The notes under the pieces: generated by a model
What the model was told of the DNA's origin: nothing
Databases searched by the model: none
What the model saw: only the letters and a program-made list of their open reading frames with translations
Made by a program: the position numbers and the translations under genes
Shown: piece after piece, positions 7,828 through 15,523 of the stretch
Layout of the letters: every line of letters starts with the position of its first letter
Position numbering within the stretch: the first letter of the stretch is position 1
Source of the DNA: CAG-826 sp964504595
GTDB lineage: Bacteria > Bacillota_I > Bacilli_A > RFN20 > CAG-826
Length of the DNA: 64,000 nucleotides
Direction: 5' to 3'
NCBI GenBank assembly: GCA_964504595.1
Contig: CAZDEE010000001.1
Location: 77,849 to 141,848, forward strand

Positions 7828-7906
7828 GATGAAAATGATTGTAGATTTATTTATATTCCCTATTTTTTGCTAGAAGACCGCTATAGGAAATTAATTTTTT
7901 AAACTA

Positions 7907-7936
7907 TTGACATTAATAACATAATTATGCTATATT
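7907..7936 (+). promoter_or_regulatory. Sigma-A promoter for rplU-prp-rpmA
   Basis: A perfect -35 TTGACA (7907-7912), 18-base spacer, and -10 TATATT (7931-7936) preceded by TGC, an extended -10. It is one of the strongest promoter matches in the window, as expected for ribosomal protein genes. Confidence 0.75.
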
Positions 7937-7942
7937 TCTTTT

Positions 7943-8040
7943 GTTGTCGCCTCACTAGCTACAACCGCTAAAAAAAGGTAACTAACAATCGCTATGATGG
8001 CCTTACTTGCGAGTCTAAGTGAAATTTAATTATAGGAGGT
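7943..8040 (+). promoter_or_regulatory. Probable ribosomal protein L21 leader RNA
   Basis: About 100 transcribed bases precede rplU and hold nested inverted repeats (GTTGT with ACAAC around 7943-7966; TCACT near 7950 with AGTGA near 8020). A structured L21 leader is known upstream of rplU in Bacilli, and this region has the right place and size. The family assignment rests on position and pairing potential, not on a confident motif match. Confidence 0.45.
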
Positions 8041-8045
8041 GCCTT

Positions 8046-8354
8046 ATGTACGCAATTATTGAAACTGGCGGAAAGCAAATTAGAGTTGAAGTTGGACAAA
8101 AAATTTACGTTGAAAAATTAGACGTTGAAGTTGGTTCAAACTACACATTCGATAAAGTTTTATTAATCGGAGATAAAAATGCTAAAGTTGGTGCACCATA
8201 TGTTGAAGGTGCTACAGTGACCGCTAAAATCGAAAAGCATGGTCTCAGCCGTAAAATCCGTGTCTTCAAGTATAAGTCAAAACATAACGAAAGAAAGACA
8301 ATCGGACATCGTCAACCATATACATGCTTAACTATCGAAACAATTAATGGTTAA
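8046..8354 (+). CDS. rplU: 50S ribosomal protein L21 (bL21)
   Basis: 102 residues from the ATG at 8046 behind a perfect AGGAGGTG; an in-frame upstream ATG at 8019 is rejected because it lies in the leader. The sequence opens MYAIIETGGKQIRVEVGQK, the standard bL21 start, and ends with the basic SKHNERKTIGHRQPYT segment. bL21 is a structural protein of the large ribosomal subunit that binds 23S rRNA. It lies directly upstream of prp and rpmA, the normal order in Firmicutes. Confidence 0.98.
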   Translation: MYAIIETGGKQIRVEVGQKIYVEKLDVEVGSNYTFDKVLLIGDKNAKVGAPYVEGATVTAKIEKHGLSRKIRVFKYKSKHNERKTIGHRQPYTCLTIETING

Positions 8355-8356
8355 TT

Positions 8357-8668
8357 ATGGTAAATGTAGATTACACTGTAAATAAAGATGGCTCATTTAA
8401 GGAAGTTGAAATTAAAGGACACGCTGATTCAAGTGAAATTGAAGGACATGATCTTGTCTGTGCAGCTGTAAGTTCAATTACTGTGGGCGCTTTAAATGCT
8501 TTAAATGAAATTGATAATTATGACATTAAAATTGAAAATGGTTATATTCGTTTAAAGTCAAGAAATAAAATTTCTCGTCATGATTCCGTGGTTATTGAAA
8601 CAATGATGGTTCAATTAGCTACAATTGAAGATAGTTATGGGGATTTTATTAAAATTAAAAATCACTAA
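8357..8668 (+). CDS. prp: Ribosomal-processing cysteine protease Prp
   Basis: 103 residues, two bases after rplU. Prp removes the N-terminal extension of ribosomal protein L27 in Firmicutes and related groups. The catalytic motifs are visible: the GHA histidine (IKGHADSSE) and the cysteine in GHDLVCAAVSSITVGALNAL. Its substrate, L27 with a cleavable LQLFA extension, is encoded next. B. subtilis YsxB is the counterpart in the same place. Confidence 0.95.
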   Translation: MVNVDYTVNKDGSFKEVEIKGHADSSEIEGHDLVCAAVSSITVGALNALNEIDNYDIKIENGYIRLKSRNKISRHDSVVIETMMVQLATIEDSYGDFIKIKNH

Positions 8669-8688
8669 AGAAAGAGGGTGCATCTATT

Positions 8689-8976
8689 ATGATGTTTAAA
8701 TTAGATCTTCAACTCTTCGCTTCTAAAAAGGGTGTTGGTTCTACAAAGAACGGCCGTGATTCCGAATCGAAGCGTTTAGGAGCCAAAAAAGGCGATGGTC
8801 AATATTGTACAGCTGGTTCAATTATTTATCGTCAACGTGGTACTAAAATTTATCCTGGAACAAACACAATGCGTGGTGGCGATGATACAATTTTTGCTAC
8901 TAAAGCAGGTATTGTTAAATATGAACGCTGGGGTAAAAATAGAACTCGCGTTTCTGTTTATGAAATTGCTGAATAA
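8689..8976 (+). CDS. rpmA: 50S ribosomal protein L27 (bL27) with Prp-cleavable N-terminus
   Basis: 95 residues; two adjacent ATG codons (8689 and 8692) are possible, and the GAGGGTG ribosome binding site fits either. The first 12 residues (MMFKLDLQLFAS) contain the Prp cleavage motif LQLFA, after which mature bL27 starts near SKKGVGSTKNGRDS. bL27 sits at the peptidyl-transferase centre, and its processed N-terminus reaches toward the P-site tRNA. The rest (SKRLGAKKGDGQYCTAGSII, then QRGTKIYPGTN) is typical. A terminator follows at 8990. Confidence 0.98.
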   Translation: MMFKLDLQLFASKKGVGSTKNGRDSESKRLGAKKGDGQYCTAGSIIYRQRGTKIYPGTNTMRGGDDTIFATKAGIVKYERWGKNRTRVSVYEIAE

Positions 8977-8989
8977 TTTATGCTAATTT

Positions 8990-9015
8990 AAGACCATTTA
9001 ATATGGTCTTTTTTT
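8990..9015 (+). terminator. Intrinsic terminator after rpmA
   Basis: AAGACCAT (8990-8997) pairs with ATGGTCTT (9003-9010) and is followed by a run of T. It ends the ribosomal protein operon. Confidence 0.9.
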
Positions 9016-9057
9016 ATTTTTTATTGTATATTAATAACAGAAAAAGTAGGTGATATT

Positions 9058-10023
9058 ATGGCAAAACTAATTTCTATTATTGTTCCTATGTACAATGAAC
9101 ATGAAATGGTTGATATCTTTTTTTCTCGTATAAAAAAGGTTATTGAAGATAATTCTTCATATGAGTTTGAAGTTGTTGCGGTTAATGATGGAAGTAAAGA
9201 CAACACTTTAGAATTATTAAAAGAATACAAAAAAAGTTGCTCATTTTTAAGCATCGTTTCTTTATCTAGAAACTTTGGTCATGAACCGGCTGTTGCTGCA
9301 GGACTTTCAAAAGCAAAAGGTGATGCAGTGATTGTTATGGATTGTGATATGCAAGATCCTCCAGAAGTTATTACAGAAATGCTTTTGAAATTTGAAGAAG
9401 GTTATGATGTTGTGAACGGGCGAAGAGCATCACGTAAAGAAGATACTTTTATGAAACGATTTACCGCTAAAAAGTTTTATAAAATATGTGATAATTTATC
9501 AGGAAAAATTAGAGTTCCACAAAATGTTGGTCACTTTAGACTTATTTCACGTCGGGTTGTTGATGAAGTCAATCAACTAACAGAAAATAATCGTGTTTTT
9601 AGAATCCAAGTTCCTTTTGTTGGATATAAAACTACCGAGGTTCCTTTTGTTAGAGGAAAAAGAGAAAAAGGTAAATCAAAATATAATTACAAATCAATGA
9701 CCAACTTAGCCATCGATGCTTTCGCTTCAAGTACGATTAAACCTTTAACTTGGCCTTTAATTTGGGGAGTTGGATTAGGAATTATAACATTCCTATCATT
9801 CTTAGTCCAATTAATTTTATTTATTTTATATAGTGCAGGTAGCTTTGATTTTATTTCTTCTAAAGGTTATACCATATGGTTATTAATAAATGTCATGTTC
9901 CTAGTAACATCAATTTTGTTAATTTCCTTAGGAATAATTGGTATTTATATGTCAAGAATGTATTTAGATACACAAAATCGTCCATTCTTCATTATAGAAG
10001 ACTATCTAGAAAGTGAGGAATAA
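9058..10023 (+). CDS. Family 2 glycosyltransferase, polyprenyl-phosphate sugar transferase type
   Basis: 321 residues behind a GTAGGTGA ribosome binding site. The N-terminal ~220 residues are a GT-A fold: SIIVPMYNEHEMV, VVAVNDGSKDNTLELL, the metal-binding MDCDMQDPPEVI and NVGHFRLISRRVVD. Two transmembrane helices follow (~235-262 and ~270-297). This layout is that of GtrB/DPM1-like enzymes that transfer a sugar to undecaprenyl phosphate at the inner membrane face; the sugar cannot be predicted. It is two bases upstream of obg, the place where B. subtilis has spo0B. No spo0B-like reading frame is seen here. Confidence 0.9.
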   Translation: MAKLISIIVPMYNEHEMVDIFFSRIKKVIEDNSSYEFEVVAVNDGSKDNTLELLKEYKKSCSFLSIVSLSRNFGHEPAVAAGLSKAKGDAVIVMDCDMQDPPEVITEMLLKFEEGYDVVNGRRASRKEDTFMKRFTAKKFYKICDNLSGKIRVPQNVGHFRLISRRVVDEVNQLTENNRVFRIQVPFVGYKTTEVPFVRGKREKGKSKYNYKSMTNLAIDAFASSTIKPLTWPLIWGVGLGIITFLSFLVQLILFILYSAGSFDFISSKGYTIWLLINVMFLVTSILLISLGIIGIYMSRMYLDTQNRPFFIIEDYLESEE

Positions 10024-10025
10024 AC

Positions 10026-11309
10026 ATGTTTATTGATAAAGCGAAAGTTGAAGTAAGAGCCGGTAATGGCGGCAATGGAATGATTGCTTTTCATCGTGAA
10101 AAATATATTGCTCGTGGTGGCCCATCTGGTGGTAACGGCGGAAGAGGCGGCTCGATTATATTTGTTGCTAAAAAAGGTGCTTCAACATTAATTAATTTCC
10201 GACATTCTCGTGTCATTATGGCCGAAGATGGTGGGAAAGGCATGGGTAAAAATTGCTATGGAAAAAACGCTAAAGATGTTGTTGTTGAGGTTCCTATTGG
10301 TACAGTCGTTTACATTGAACCTGAACATACGTTTTTATGTGATTTAAATGAAGATGGCAAAGAATTTGTCGTCGCAAAAGGTGGACGAGGCGGAAGAGGT
10401 AATGCCTGCTTTAAATCACCAACTAATAGAACTCCTCGAGTTGCTGAAAATGGACTTCCTGGAGAAAAAAGAATCCTTACTTTGGAGTTAAAGTTACTCG
10501 CTGATGTTGGATTTGTTGGTTTTCCAAGTGTTGGTAAATCAACTTTATTAAGTATCATAAGCAACGCAAATCCTGAGATTGCAGATTATCCATTTACAAC
10601 TCTATCTCCTAATTTAGGCGTTGTTTCATTAAAAGATGACCGTAGTTTTATCGCTGCTGATCTTCCAGGGTTAATAGAAGGCGCCCATCAAGGAAAAGGA
10701 TTAGGATTGACATTTTTAAGACATATTGAAAGATGCCGAGTCTTATTACATATGATTTCAATGTCAGGAGAAAGAGATCCATATGATGATTATTTAAAGA
10801 TTAATAAGGAACTTGAAGAATATGGATTTGGTTTAATTTCTCGTCCGATTATCATTGTCGCTACAAAAATGGATGAAGATGGAGCGGAAGAAAGACTACA
10901 AGAATTTAAAAAGAAAATTGATAAAAATATCGAAATATATCCAATTTGTGCATTAACTCATGAAGGAATTAATGACTTATTAATAAAAGTTGCTAATATA
11001 TTAGAAGTTACTCCTACATTCCCATTATATAGTGAAAATAATGAGGAAGAAGGATATCGTTTATATGTCGCTAAAGATGATGATGCAGAAGATTACGTCA
11101 TCGTTAAAAAAGATGCACATACCTATATTATTAAAGGTGAAAGAGTTGAAAGAACTTATAATTTAATTAACTTATCTACTGATGAGGGATTATTAAAGTT
11201 ACTTGCATATTTAAGACGTTTGGGCGTTGATGATCGTTTACGCGAAATGGGCGCTCAAGATGGCGATACAGTTCTTTTGTGCGATTTTGAATTTGAATAC
11301 ATTAATTAG
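10026..11309 (+). CDS. obg: GTPase Obg/CgtA
   Basis: 427 residues, normal for Gram-positive Obg. The glycine-rich Obg domain is N-terminal (AGNGGNGMIAFHREKYIARG onward), the GTPase domain is central (G1 GFPSVGKSTLL, switch PFTTLSPNLGVV, G3 DLPGLIEGAHQGKGLG, NKxD-like ATKMDED), and a C-terminal OCT-type domain ends the protein. Obg is an essential GTPase linked to large-subunit assembly and, in B. subtilis, to sporulation and stress signalling. It is probably co-transcribed with the glycosyltransferase gene just upstream. Confidence 0.97.
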   Translation: MFIDKAKVEVRAGNGGNGMIAFHREKYIARGGPSGGNGGRGGSIIFVAKKGASTLINFRHSRVIMAEDGGKGMGKNCYGKNAKDVVVEVPIGTVVYIEPEHTFLCDLNEDGKEFVVAKGGRGGRGNACFKSPTNRTPRVAENGLPGEKRILTLELKLLADVGFVGFPSVGKSTLLSIISNANPEIADYPFTTLSPNLGVVSLKDDRSFIAADLPGLIEGAHQGKGLGLTFLRHIERCRVLLHMISMSGERDPYDDYLKINKELEEYGFGLISRPIIIVATKMDEDGAEERLQEFKKKIDKNIEIYPICALTHEGINDLLIKVANILEVTPTFPLYSENNEEEGYRLYVAKDDDAEDYVIVKKDAHTYIIKGERVERTYNLINLSTDEGLLKLLAYLRRLGVDDRLREMGAQDGDTVLLCDFEFEYIN

Positions 11310-11324
11310 ACATTTTTGAGATTT

Positions 11325-11370
11325 AAAAGATAAAGTACATAATTTTTTGATTTTTATGGCTTTATCTTTT
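11325..11370 (+). terminator. Terminator-like stem after obg
   Basis: AAAAGATAAAG (11325-11335) is perfectly complementary to CTTTATCTTTT (11360-11370), an 11-bp AT-rich stem with a 24-base loop. The T-rich 3' arm suits a terminator, though the long loop and low GC make it weaker than others in the window. Confidence 0.5.
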
Positions 11371-11419
11371 ATTATTCACTAAATTAATGTAAAATAAACA
11401 TATTAGGCGGTGATTTTTT

Positions 11420-11992
11420 ATGTATTATTCAATGCATGGTGAAGTAACATATATCAATCAAAATAGTATTGTGATAGAAATAAATAATATCGGATATGAG
11501 GTGTTTGTTTCCCAAATTAATAATATTTCTCTTCATCAAGATCTTTTTGTATATCTTTATGAAGTAATAAGGGAAGATGAGCATTATTTAATTGGCTTTT
11601 TAACACTTGAGGAAAAAGAAGTTTTTATGTCCTTGATTTCAGTGAAAGGAATAGGACCAAAAACTGCCTTAGGTGCATTAAGTGCTACAACACCATCTAT
11701 TTTTATTAATGCGATTGAAAATAATGATGTTAAATATTTAAAGAAATTACCAGGAATTGGCCAAAAAGCGGCTTCTCAAATTGTTTTGGATTTAAAAGGA
11801 CATTTAGTTCAAACTGATGTTAAAACAACTAAAAAAACCGTTGATGGTCCACTTTTAGAAGTTCATGATGCTCTAAAAACTCTAGGATTTAAAGCATCTG
11901 ATATCGATAAAGTAATTAATCTATTAAAAGATTATCAAAATAAAGATACTGAATATTTATTAAAAGAAGCTTTACGTATGTTAAGGAAGTGA
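11420..11992 (+). CDS. ruvA: Holliday junction branch migration protein RuvA
   Basis: 190 residues. RuvA binds four-way DNA junctions and loads the RuvB motor. The N-terminal OB-fold domain (residues 1-~62) is followed by paired helix-hairpin-helix motifs (LISVKGIGPKTALGAL and LKKLPGIGQKAASQIVLDL) and a C-terminal RuvB-binding domain after a short linker (VHDALKTLGFKASDIDKVI). It ends in TGA, with the ribosome binding site of ruvB overlapping its end. ruvAB form one unit, as is usual. Confidence 0.97.
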   Translation: MYYSMHGEVTYINQNSIVIEINNIGYEVFVSQINNISLHQDLFVYLYEVIREDEHYLIGFLTLEEKEVFMSLISVKGIGPKTALGALSATTPSIFINAIENNDVKYLKKLPGIGQKAASQIVLDLKGHLVQTDVKTTKKTVDGPLLEVHDALKTLGFKASDIDKVINLLKDYQNKDTEYLLKEALRMLRK

Positions 11993-11999
11993 TAGTTTT

Positions 12000-13001
12000 A
12001 TGGAACGAATAATGGATGCCTCATTGCACAATGAAGATGAACAAGAATTGTCGCTTCGTCCTTTAACTTTGGATGATTATGTTGGCCAAGAAGATATGAA
12101 AAAGAATTTGCGTATTTGGCTAGGTGCTGCGCGTAATAGAGAAGAAGTTTTGGATCATGTTCTTTTATATGGTCCTCCTGGATTAGGTAAAACAACTTTA
12201 GCACATATTATTGCTAACGAAATGCATGGTGGAATCAAAGTCGTAAATGGACCAAGTGTTGAAAAAACTGGCGATTTAGCTAGTATTTTATCTTCTTTAG
12301 AAGCTGGCGATATCTTATTTATTGATGAAATACATCGTTTGCCAAGAGTGGTTGAAGAAGTTCTTTATAGCGCGATGGAAGATTTTATGCTTTCGATAGT
12401 TGTATCTAGAGATCAAGGATCAAAAACTTTAAATATTCCACTTCAACCTTTTACCCTTGTCGGCGCAACAACAAGAGGGGGAGATTTAAGTTCTCCTTTA
12501 AGAGCGAGATTTGGAATAACAGAAAAACTAAATTTTTATATGGATAGTGAATTACAAAAAATTGTGATTAGGACTTCAAAAGTTTATGGAACCACAATTG
12601 ATGAAGACGCAGCATTAGAAATTGCTAAAAGAAGTCGGGGCACACCAAGAATTGCTAATAGATTATATCGACGTGTCCGTGACTTTGCTAATTTCAGCGG
12701 AGCAAATCATGTTACCTATAACGATGCATTAAATGCATTACAAGCATTAAAAGTTGATAGTTTAGGACTTGACGATGTTGATATAAGGTACCTAGAGGGT
12801 ATCATCGATCGTTTTCATGGAGGTCCTGTTGGCTTAGAGGCACTTGCAAGTGCGATTGGAGAAGAAGTTGTAACATTAGAAGATGTTTATGAACCATATC
12901 TTTTACAAATCGGAATGATTAATCGCACACCTCGAGGAAGAGTGGTTACTGAAAAGGCATATGAACATTTAAAAAAGAAGCATCAAACTACTTTGTTTTA
13001 A
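12000..13001 (+). CDS. ruvB: Holliday junction branch migration ATPase RuvB
   Basis: 333 residues from the ATG at 12000 (AAGGAAGTGA upstream); an ATG at 12012 is a less likely alternative. This AAA+ hexameric helicase drives branch migration with RuvA. Seen motifs are SLRPLTLDDYVGQEDMKKNL at the start of the ATPase domain, Walker A LLYGPPGLGKTTLAH, Walker B ILFIDEIHR, sensor 1 LVGATTRGG, the arginine finger in LRARFG, and a C-terminal winged helix ending NRTPRGRVVTEKAYEHL. Its 3' end overlaps the convergent downstream gene by four bases. Confidence 0.97.
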   Translation: MERIMDASLHNEDEQELSLRPLTLDDYVGQEDMKKNLRIWLGAARNREEVLDHVLLYGPPGLGKTTLAHIIANEMHGGIKVVNGPSVEKTGDLASILSSLEAGDILFIDEIHRLPRVVEEVLYSAMEDFMLSIVVSRDQGSKTLNIPLQPFTLVGATTRGGDLSSPLRARFGITEKLNFYMDSELQKIVIRTSKVYGTTIDEDAALEIAKRSRGTPRIANRLYRRVRDFANFSGANHVTYNDALNALQALKVDSLGLDDVDIRYLEGIIDRFHGGPVGLEALASAIGEEVVTLEDVYEPYLLQIGMINRTPRGRVVTEKAYEHLKKKHQTTLF

Positions 13002-13363
13002 CGTTTATTTGCAATATTAACTCCGATAACTGATCCGCTTATTAAAAGTAGTGAACGAATTATAAAGTTCATTAAATTTGATAATGCGGTAAACGTTGAT
13101 AAGCCTTTGATGATAAAGCTAATAAAAAAATATGTAAGAAAGAGGGCAATTCCAATTAAAAGTCCTCTTTTTTTGCTCTTAAATCCCGTGTAAAGAGCAA
13201 AGATAAAATATAATAAAGATGAAATAGCACCAATAATTATGTTACTAGTTAATGGATTGATGATGTCTTTATAATCTAAAAATGAAAAAATTAATGTTAT
13301 TATGATTCCGATAAATAAAAACACAAAAATGGACATACTAAATGTAAGAAGTTTCTTTTTCAT
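12998..13363 (-). CDS. Four-helix membrane protein, YrzE/TIGR04086-like
   Basis: 121 residues with four hydrophobic segments (about 6-28, 40-62, 68-89, 96-117) and little else: charged residues sit only in the loops (LDYKD, KSKKRG). Length, topology and the Gly-rich helices fit the small TIGR04086 family of Firmicutes membrane proteins. The B. subtilis member YrzE lies between the ruv/tgt region and the DUF421 gene yrbG, as here. The function is unknown. A good ribosome binding site (GGAGG) precedes the ATG. It is transcribed against ruvB and diverges from the DUF421 gene. Confidence 0.6.
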   Translation of the reverse strand: MKKKLLTFSMSIFVFLFIGIIITLIFSFLDYKDIINPLTSNIIIGAISSLLYFIFALYTGFKSKKRGLLIGIALFLTYFFISFIIKGLSTFTALSNLMNFIIRSLLLISGSVIGVNIANKR

Positions 13364-13419
13364 ATAGTTTCCTCCTATTTAATGATATGAAATTGAAATG
13401 ATTTTAGAAGGAGAAAAGT

Positions 13420-14073
13420 ATGACTTTTGAAGAAATTTTAAATATATCTGTAAAAACATTAATTTTTTATTTTTTTCTTCTTTTTATTTTAAAAATAATG
13501 GGAAAAAGAGAAATTGGAAAAGTGTCAACTTTTGATATTGTTGTTTTCTTTGTAATATCAGAGTTATTTTCTTTATCATTAAATGATCCAAATGGTAGCA
13601 TTTTACATTCAATTGTTCCTATTACTATTATTGTCATACTCCAATTATTAACCGCGTTTTTATCTTTAAAAATACCAGCGATTCGGAATGTGATGGAAGG
13701 TGAACTTACTTTCATTATCTACAAGGGCAAAATCAATATTAAAGAAATGAAAAAACAAAGATATAATATCGATGATTTAATGTCTCAACTTAGATTAAAA
13801 GACATTCAATATCCAAGCGAAGTCGAATTCGCAATTTTAGAAGATAATGGAGTTTTAAACGTCATTAAAAAGAGTGATTGTACTTTAAAAGATCCTTCAC
13901 CATTAATAAGTGATGGAGTAGTTAACAAATCGGTTTTAAAAAGATTAAAAATGTCTAAAAGTCTATTGATAGATTTGTTAAATAAAGAGGGTTACTATAA
14001 TATTAGTGACATCTTTTTGTGCTTAATGCGAGATGATAATAGCCTTTACATCATTCTTAATGAACATCTTTAA
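13420..14073 (+). CDS. DUF421 membrane protein (YetF/YrbG family)
   Basis: 217 residues. Three transmembrane helices come first, with the family signature LKIMGKREIGKVSTFDIVVF at about 24-43, followed by a cytoplasmic alpha/beta domain (FIIYKGKINIKEMKKQRYN, then LMSQLRLKDIQYPSEVEFAI). Members in Bacilli include spore-related membrane proteins, but their biochemical role is not defined. The gene order ruvB, yrzE-like, DUF421, spoVB matches B. subtilis. Its last 51 bases overlap the end of the convergent spoVB-like gene, an unusually long convergent coding overlap. Confidence 0.85.
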   Translation: MTFEEILNISVKTLIFYFFLLFILKIMGKREIGKVSTFDIVVFFVISELFSLSLNDPNGSILHSIVPITIIVILQLLTAFLSLKIPAIRNVMEGELTFIIYKGKINIKEMKKQRYNIDDLMSQLRLKDIQYPSEVEFAILEDNGVLNVIKKSDCTLKDPSPLISDGVVNKSVLKRLKMSKSLLIDLLNKEGYYNISDIFLCLMRDDNSLYIILNEHL

Positions 14074-15360
14074 AATATGATATCCATTTAGAATTATTAT
14101 TATTGTTATTTCAATGAGTGTAGATAAAGATATTGCATCTATTCCTAATGAAGGAGTAAAAATTAATAATATTAATATTCTAACAATGCAACTTATAGTT
14201 GTTGTAAAGAAAGCCTTTTTAGTTAATCCTAGAGCGTGCATTGCGGTATTTATTGGTGATTCTAAATAATATAGAACAAAAGGAAATGCTAATTTTTTAA
14301 TATAATTGCTTCCTTTTGTTGTTTTATAGAGCATATAGGTAATTGAACCGTTATTAAAGAAGAAAATAATTGCCACTAAAAAACCAACGCTTAAACTTAG
14401 CATAATAACTTTTAAAAAGTGTTTTTTTGCTTGTTTAAAATTATTATTACCAATGTCGTTAGAGAGAATTGGCAACATATAGTTTGAAAACGCTAAAGAA
14501 AAAAATCCAGGTAACAAAAGGATTGGCATTGCATAACCACTGTAAACGCCATATTCTGTTATGATGAAAGAGGAAGAGTATCCATTTTTTAGCATCAAAT
14601 TGGTGATAATAATTGGCTCTAAAAAATATGTTAATGAACCAATTAGTCTTGAAAGAGTAATAGGAATTGATAACGATAGTACTTCAGGAATCTCACTTAA
14701 AGGCTTAATTTCATTTAAAGAAAGCAGTTCTGAGGCACGTTTATATAATTTTAAATTGCTTTCAAAAATTAAATAAATACTTTGAAATACTTCACCAATG
14801 CAAACCCCGATAACTGCACCAAAAGCACCATAAGATGGATTTATTTTAGTAAAATGATGTAGGAAAAGAACTATAAAAACAATTCTAGCACCTTCTTCCG
14901 CGATTGAAGAGCGCGCGGTCATTTTAACGAGGTTATGACCAATAAAATACCCTTTTAATAGACTTGAAAGACTAACAAGAGGAACTAAAAGAGCAAGTCC
15001 ATAGATGGTCATTGTAACATCCGTATTTTTTAAAATTTTTGTTGCTAAAAATGGTGCAAAAAAGATGATAACTACCATTAGTGAAATTGAAATAATTAAC
15101 GAAATTATTAATCCAGAAATGAATATTTTTTTGCTTTTATTCTTGTTCTTTGAAATGAGTGTGGCAATTGCTGTTGGTAATCCTAATTGAGCTAAAGTTA
15201 TGACCAAAACCATTGCGGGATTTGCTAATGTATAAATTGACATTCCTTCAAGGCCTATGCTTCTTGTCATTAAAATTCTAGCAATCATCGACAATCCTTT
15301 AGAAAAAATTCCTAAAGTAATAATTTGTAGTAATGTTTTAAATATCATTTTTTTCTTCAA
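14023..15360 (-). CDS. spoVB: SpoVB-like polysaccharide/lipid II flippase family protein
   Basis: 445 residues and about 12-14 transmembrane helices with very few charged residues inside them. It belongs to the MOP exporter superfamily, SpoVB/MurJ-like branch, whose members flip lipid-linked cell-wall precursors; SpoVB of B. subtilis is needed for spore cortex synthesis. The N-terminus (QIITLGIFSKGLSMIARILM, then TRSIGLEGMSIYTLANPAMV) is typical of SpoVB. Start choice: AAGGTGA is five bases upstream of the TTG at 15360, so TTG is preferred over the GTG at 15369 and the ATG further in. Context (next to DUF421 and secDF) agrees with B. subtilis spoVB. A general lipid II flippase role in growth is also possible. 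Confidence 0.83.
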   Translation of the reverse strand: MKKKMIFKTLLQIITLGIFSKGLSMIARILMTRSIGLEGMSIYTLANPAMVLVITLAQLGLPTAIATLISKNKNKSKKIFISGLIISLIISISLMVVIIFFAPFLATKILKNTDVTMTIYGLALLVPLVSLSSLLKGYFIGHNLVKMTARSSIAEEGARIVFIVLFLHHFTKINPSYGAFGAVIGVCIGEVFQSIYLIFESNLKLYKRASELLSLNEIKPLSEIPEVLSLSIPITLSRLIGSLTYFLEPIIITNLMLKNGYSSSFIITEYGVYSGYAMPILLLPGFFSLAFSNYMLPILSNDIGNNNFKQAKKHFLKVIMLSLSVGFLVAIIFFFNNGSITYMLYKTTKGSNYIKKLAFPFVLYYLESPINTAMHALGLTKKAFFTTTISCIVRILILLIFTPSLGIDAISLSTLIEITIIIILNGYHILKMFIKNDVKAIIISH

Positions 15361-15523
15361 TTTTTTCACCTTATTTCTTGAAATAAAAACTCATTAATGA
15401 TATAGTTTTAAAGAAGTGTATGTTTTTTAAGAAAAAAACAATTATACACAGATGAATGACGAAATGGTTTCTTTCCATAATAGTCATTAGATTGATAAAA
15501 TAGAACCGTTTGGAGGAATAATT

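Noticed and set aside
10310..10564. 84-residue minus-strand frame inside obg
   Set aside because: It is antisense to the conserved Obg domain and GTPase motifs, without ribosome binding site or recognisable domain.
15458..15464. TGACGAA upstream of secDF as a Spo0A box
   Set aside because: It fits only the loose TGNCGAA form, lacks flanking A-run and has no suitably spaced -10.
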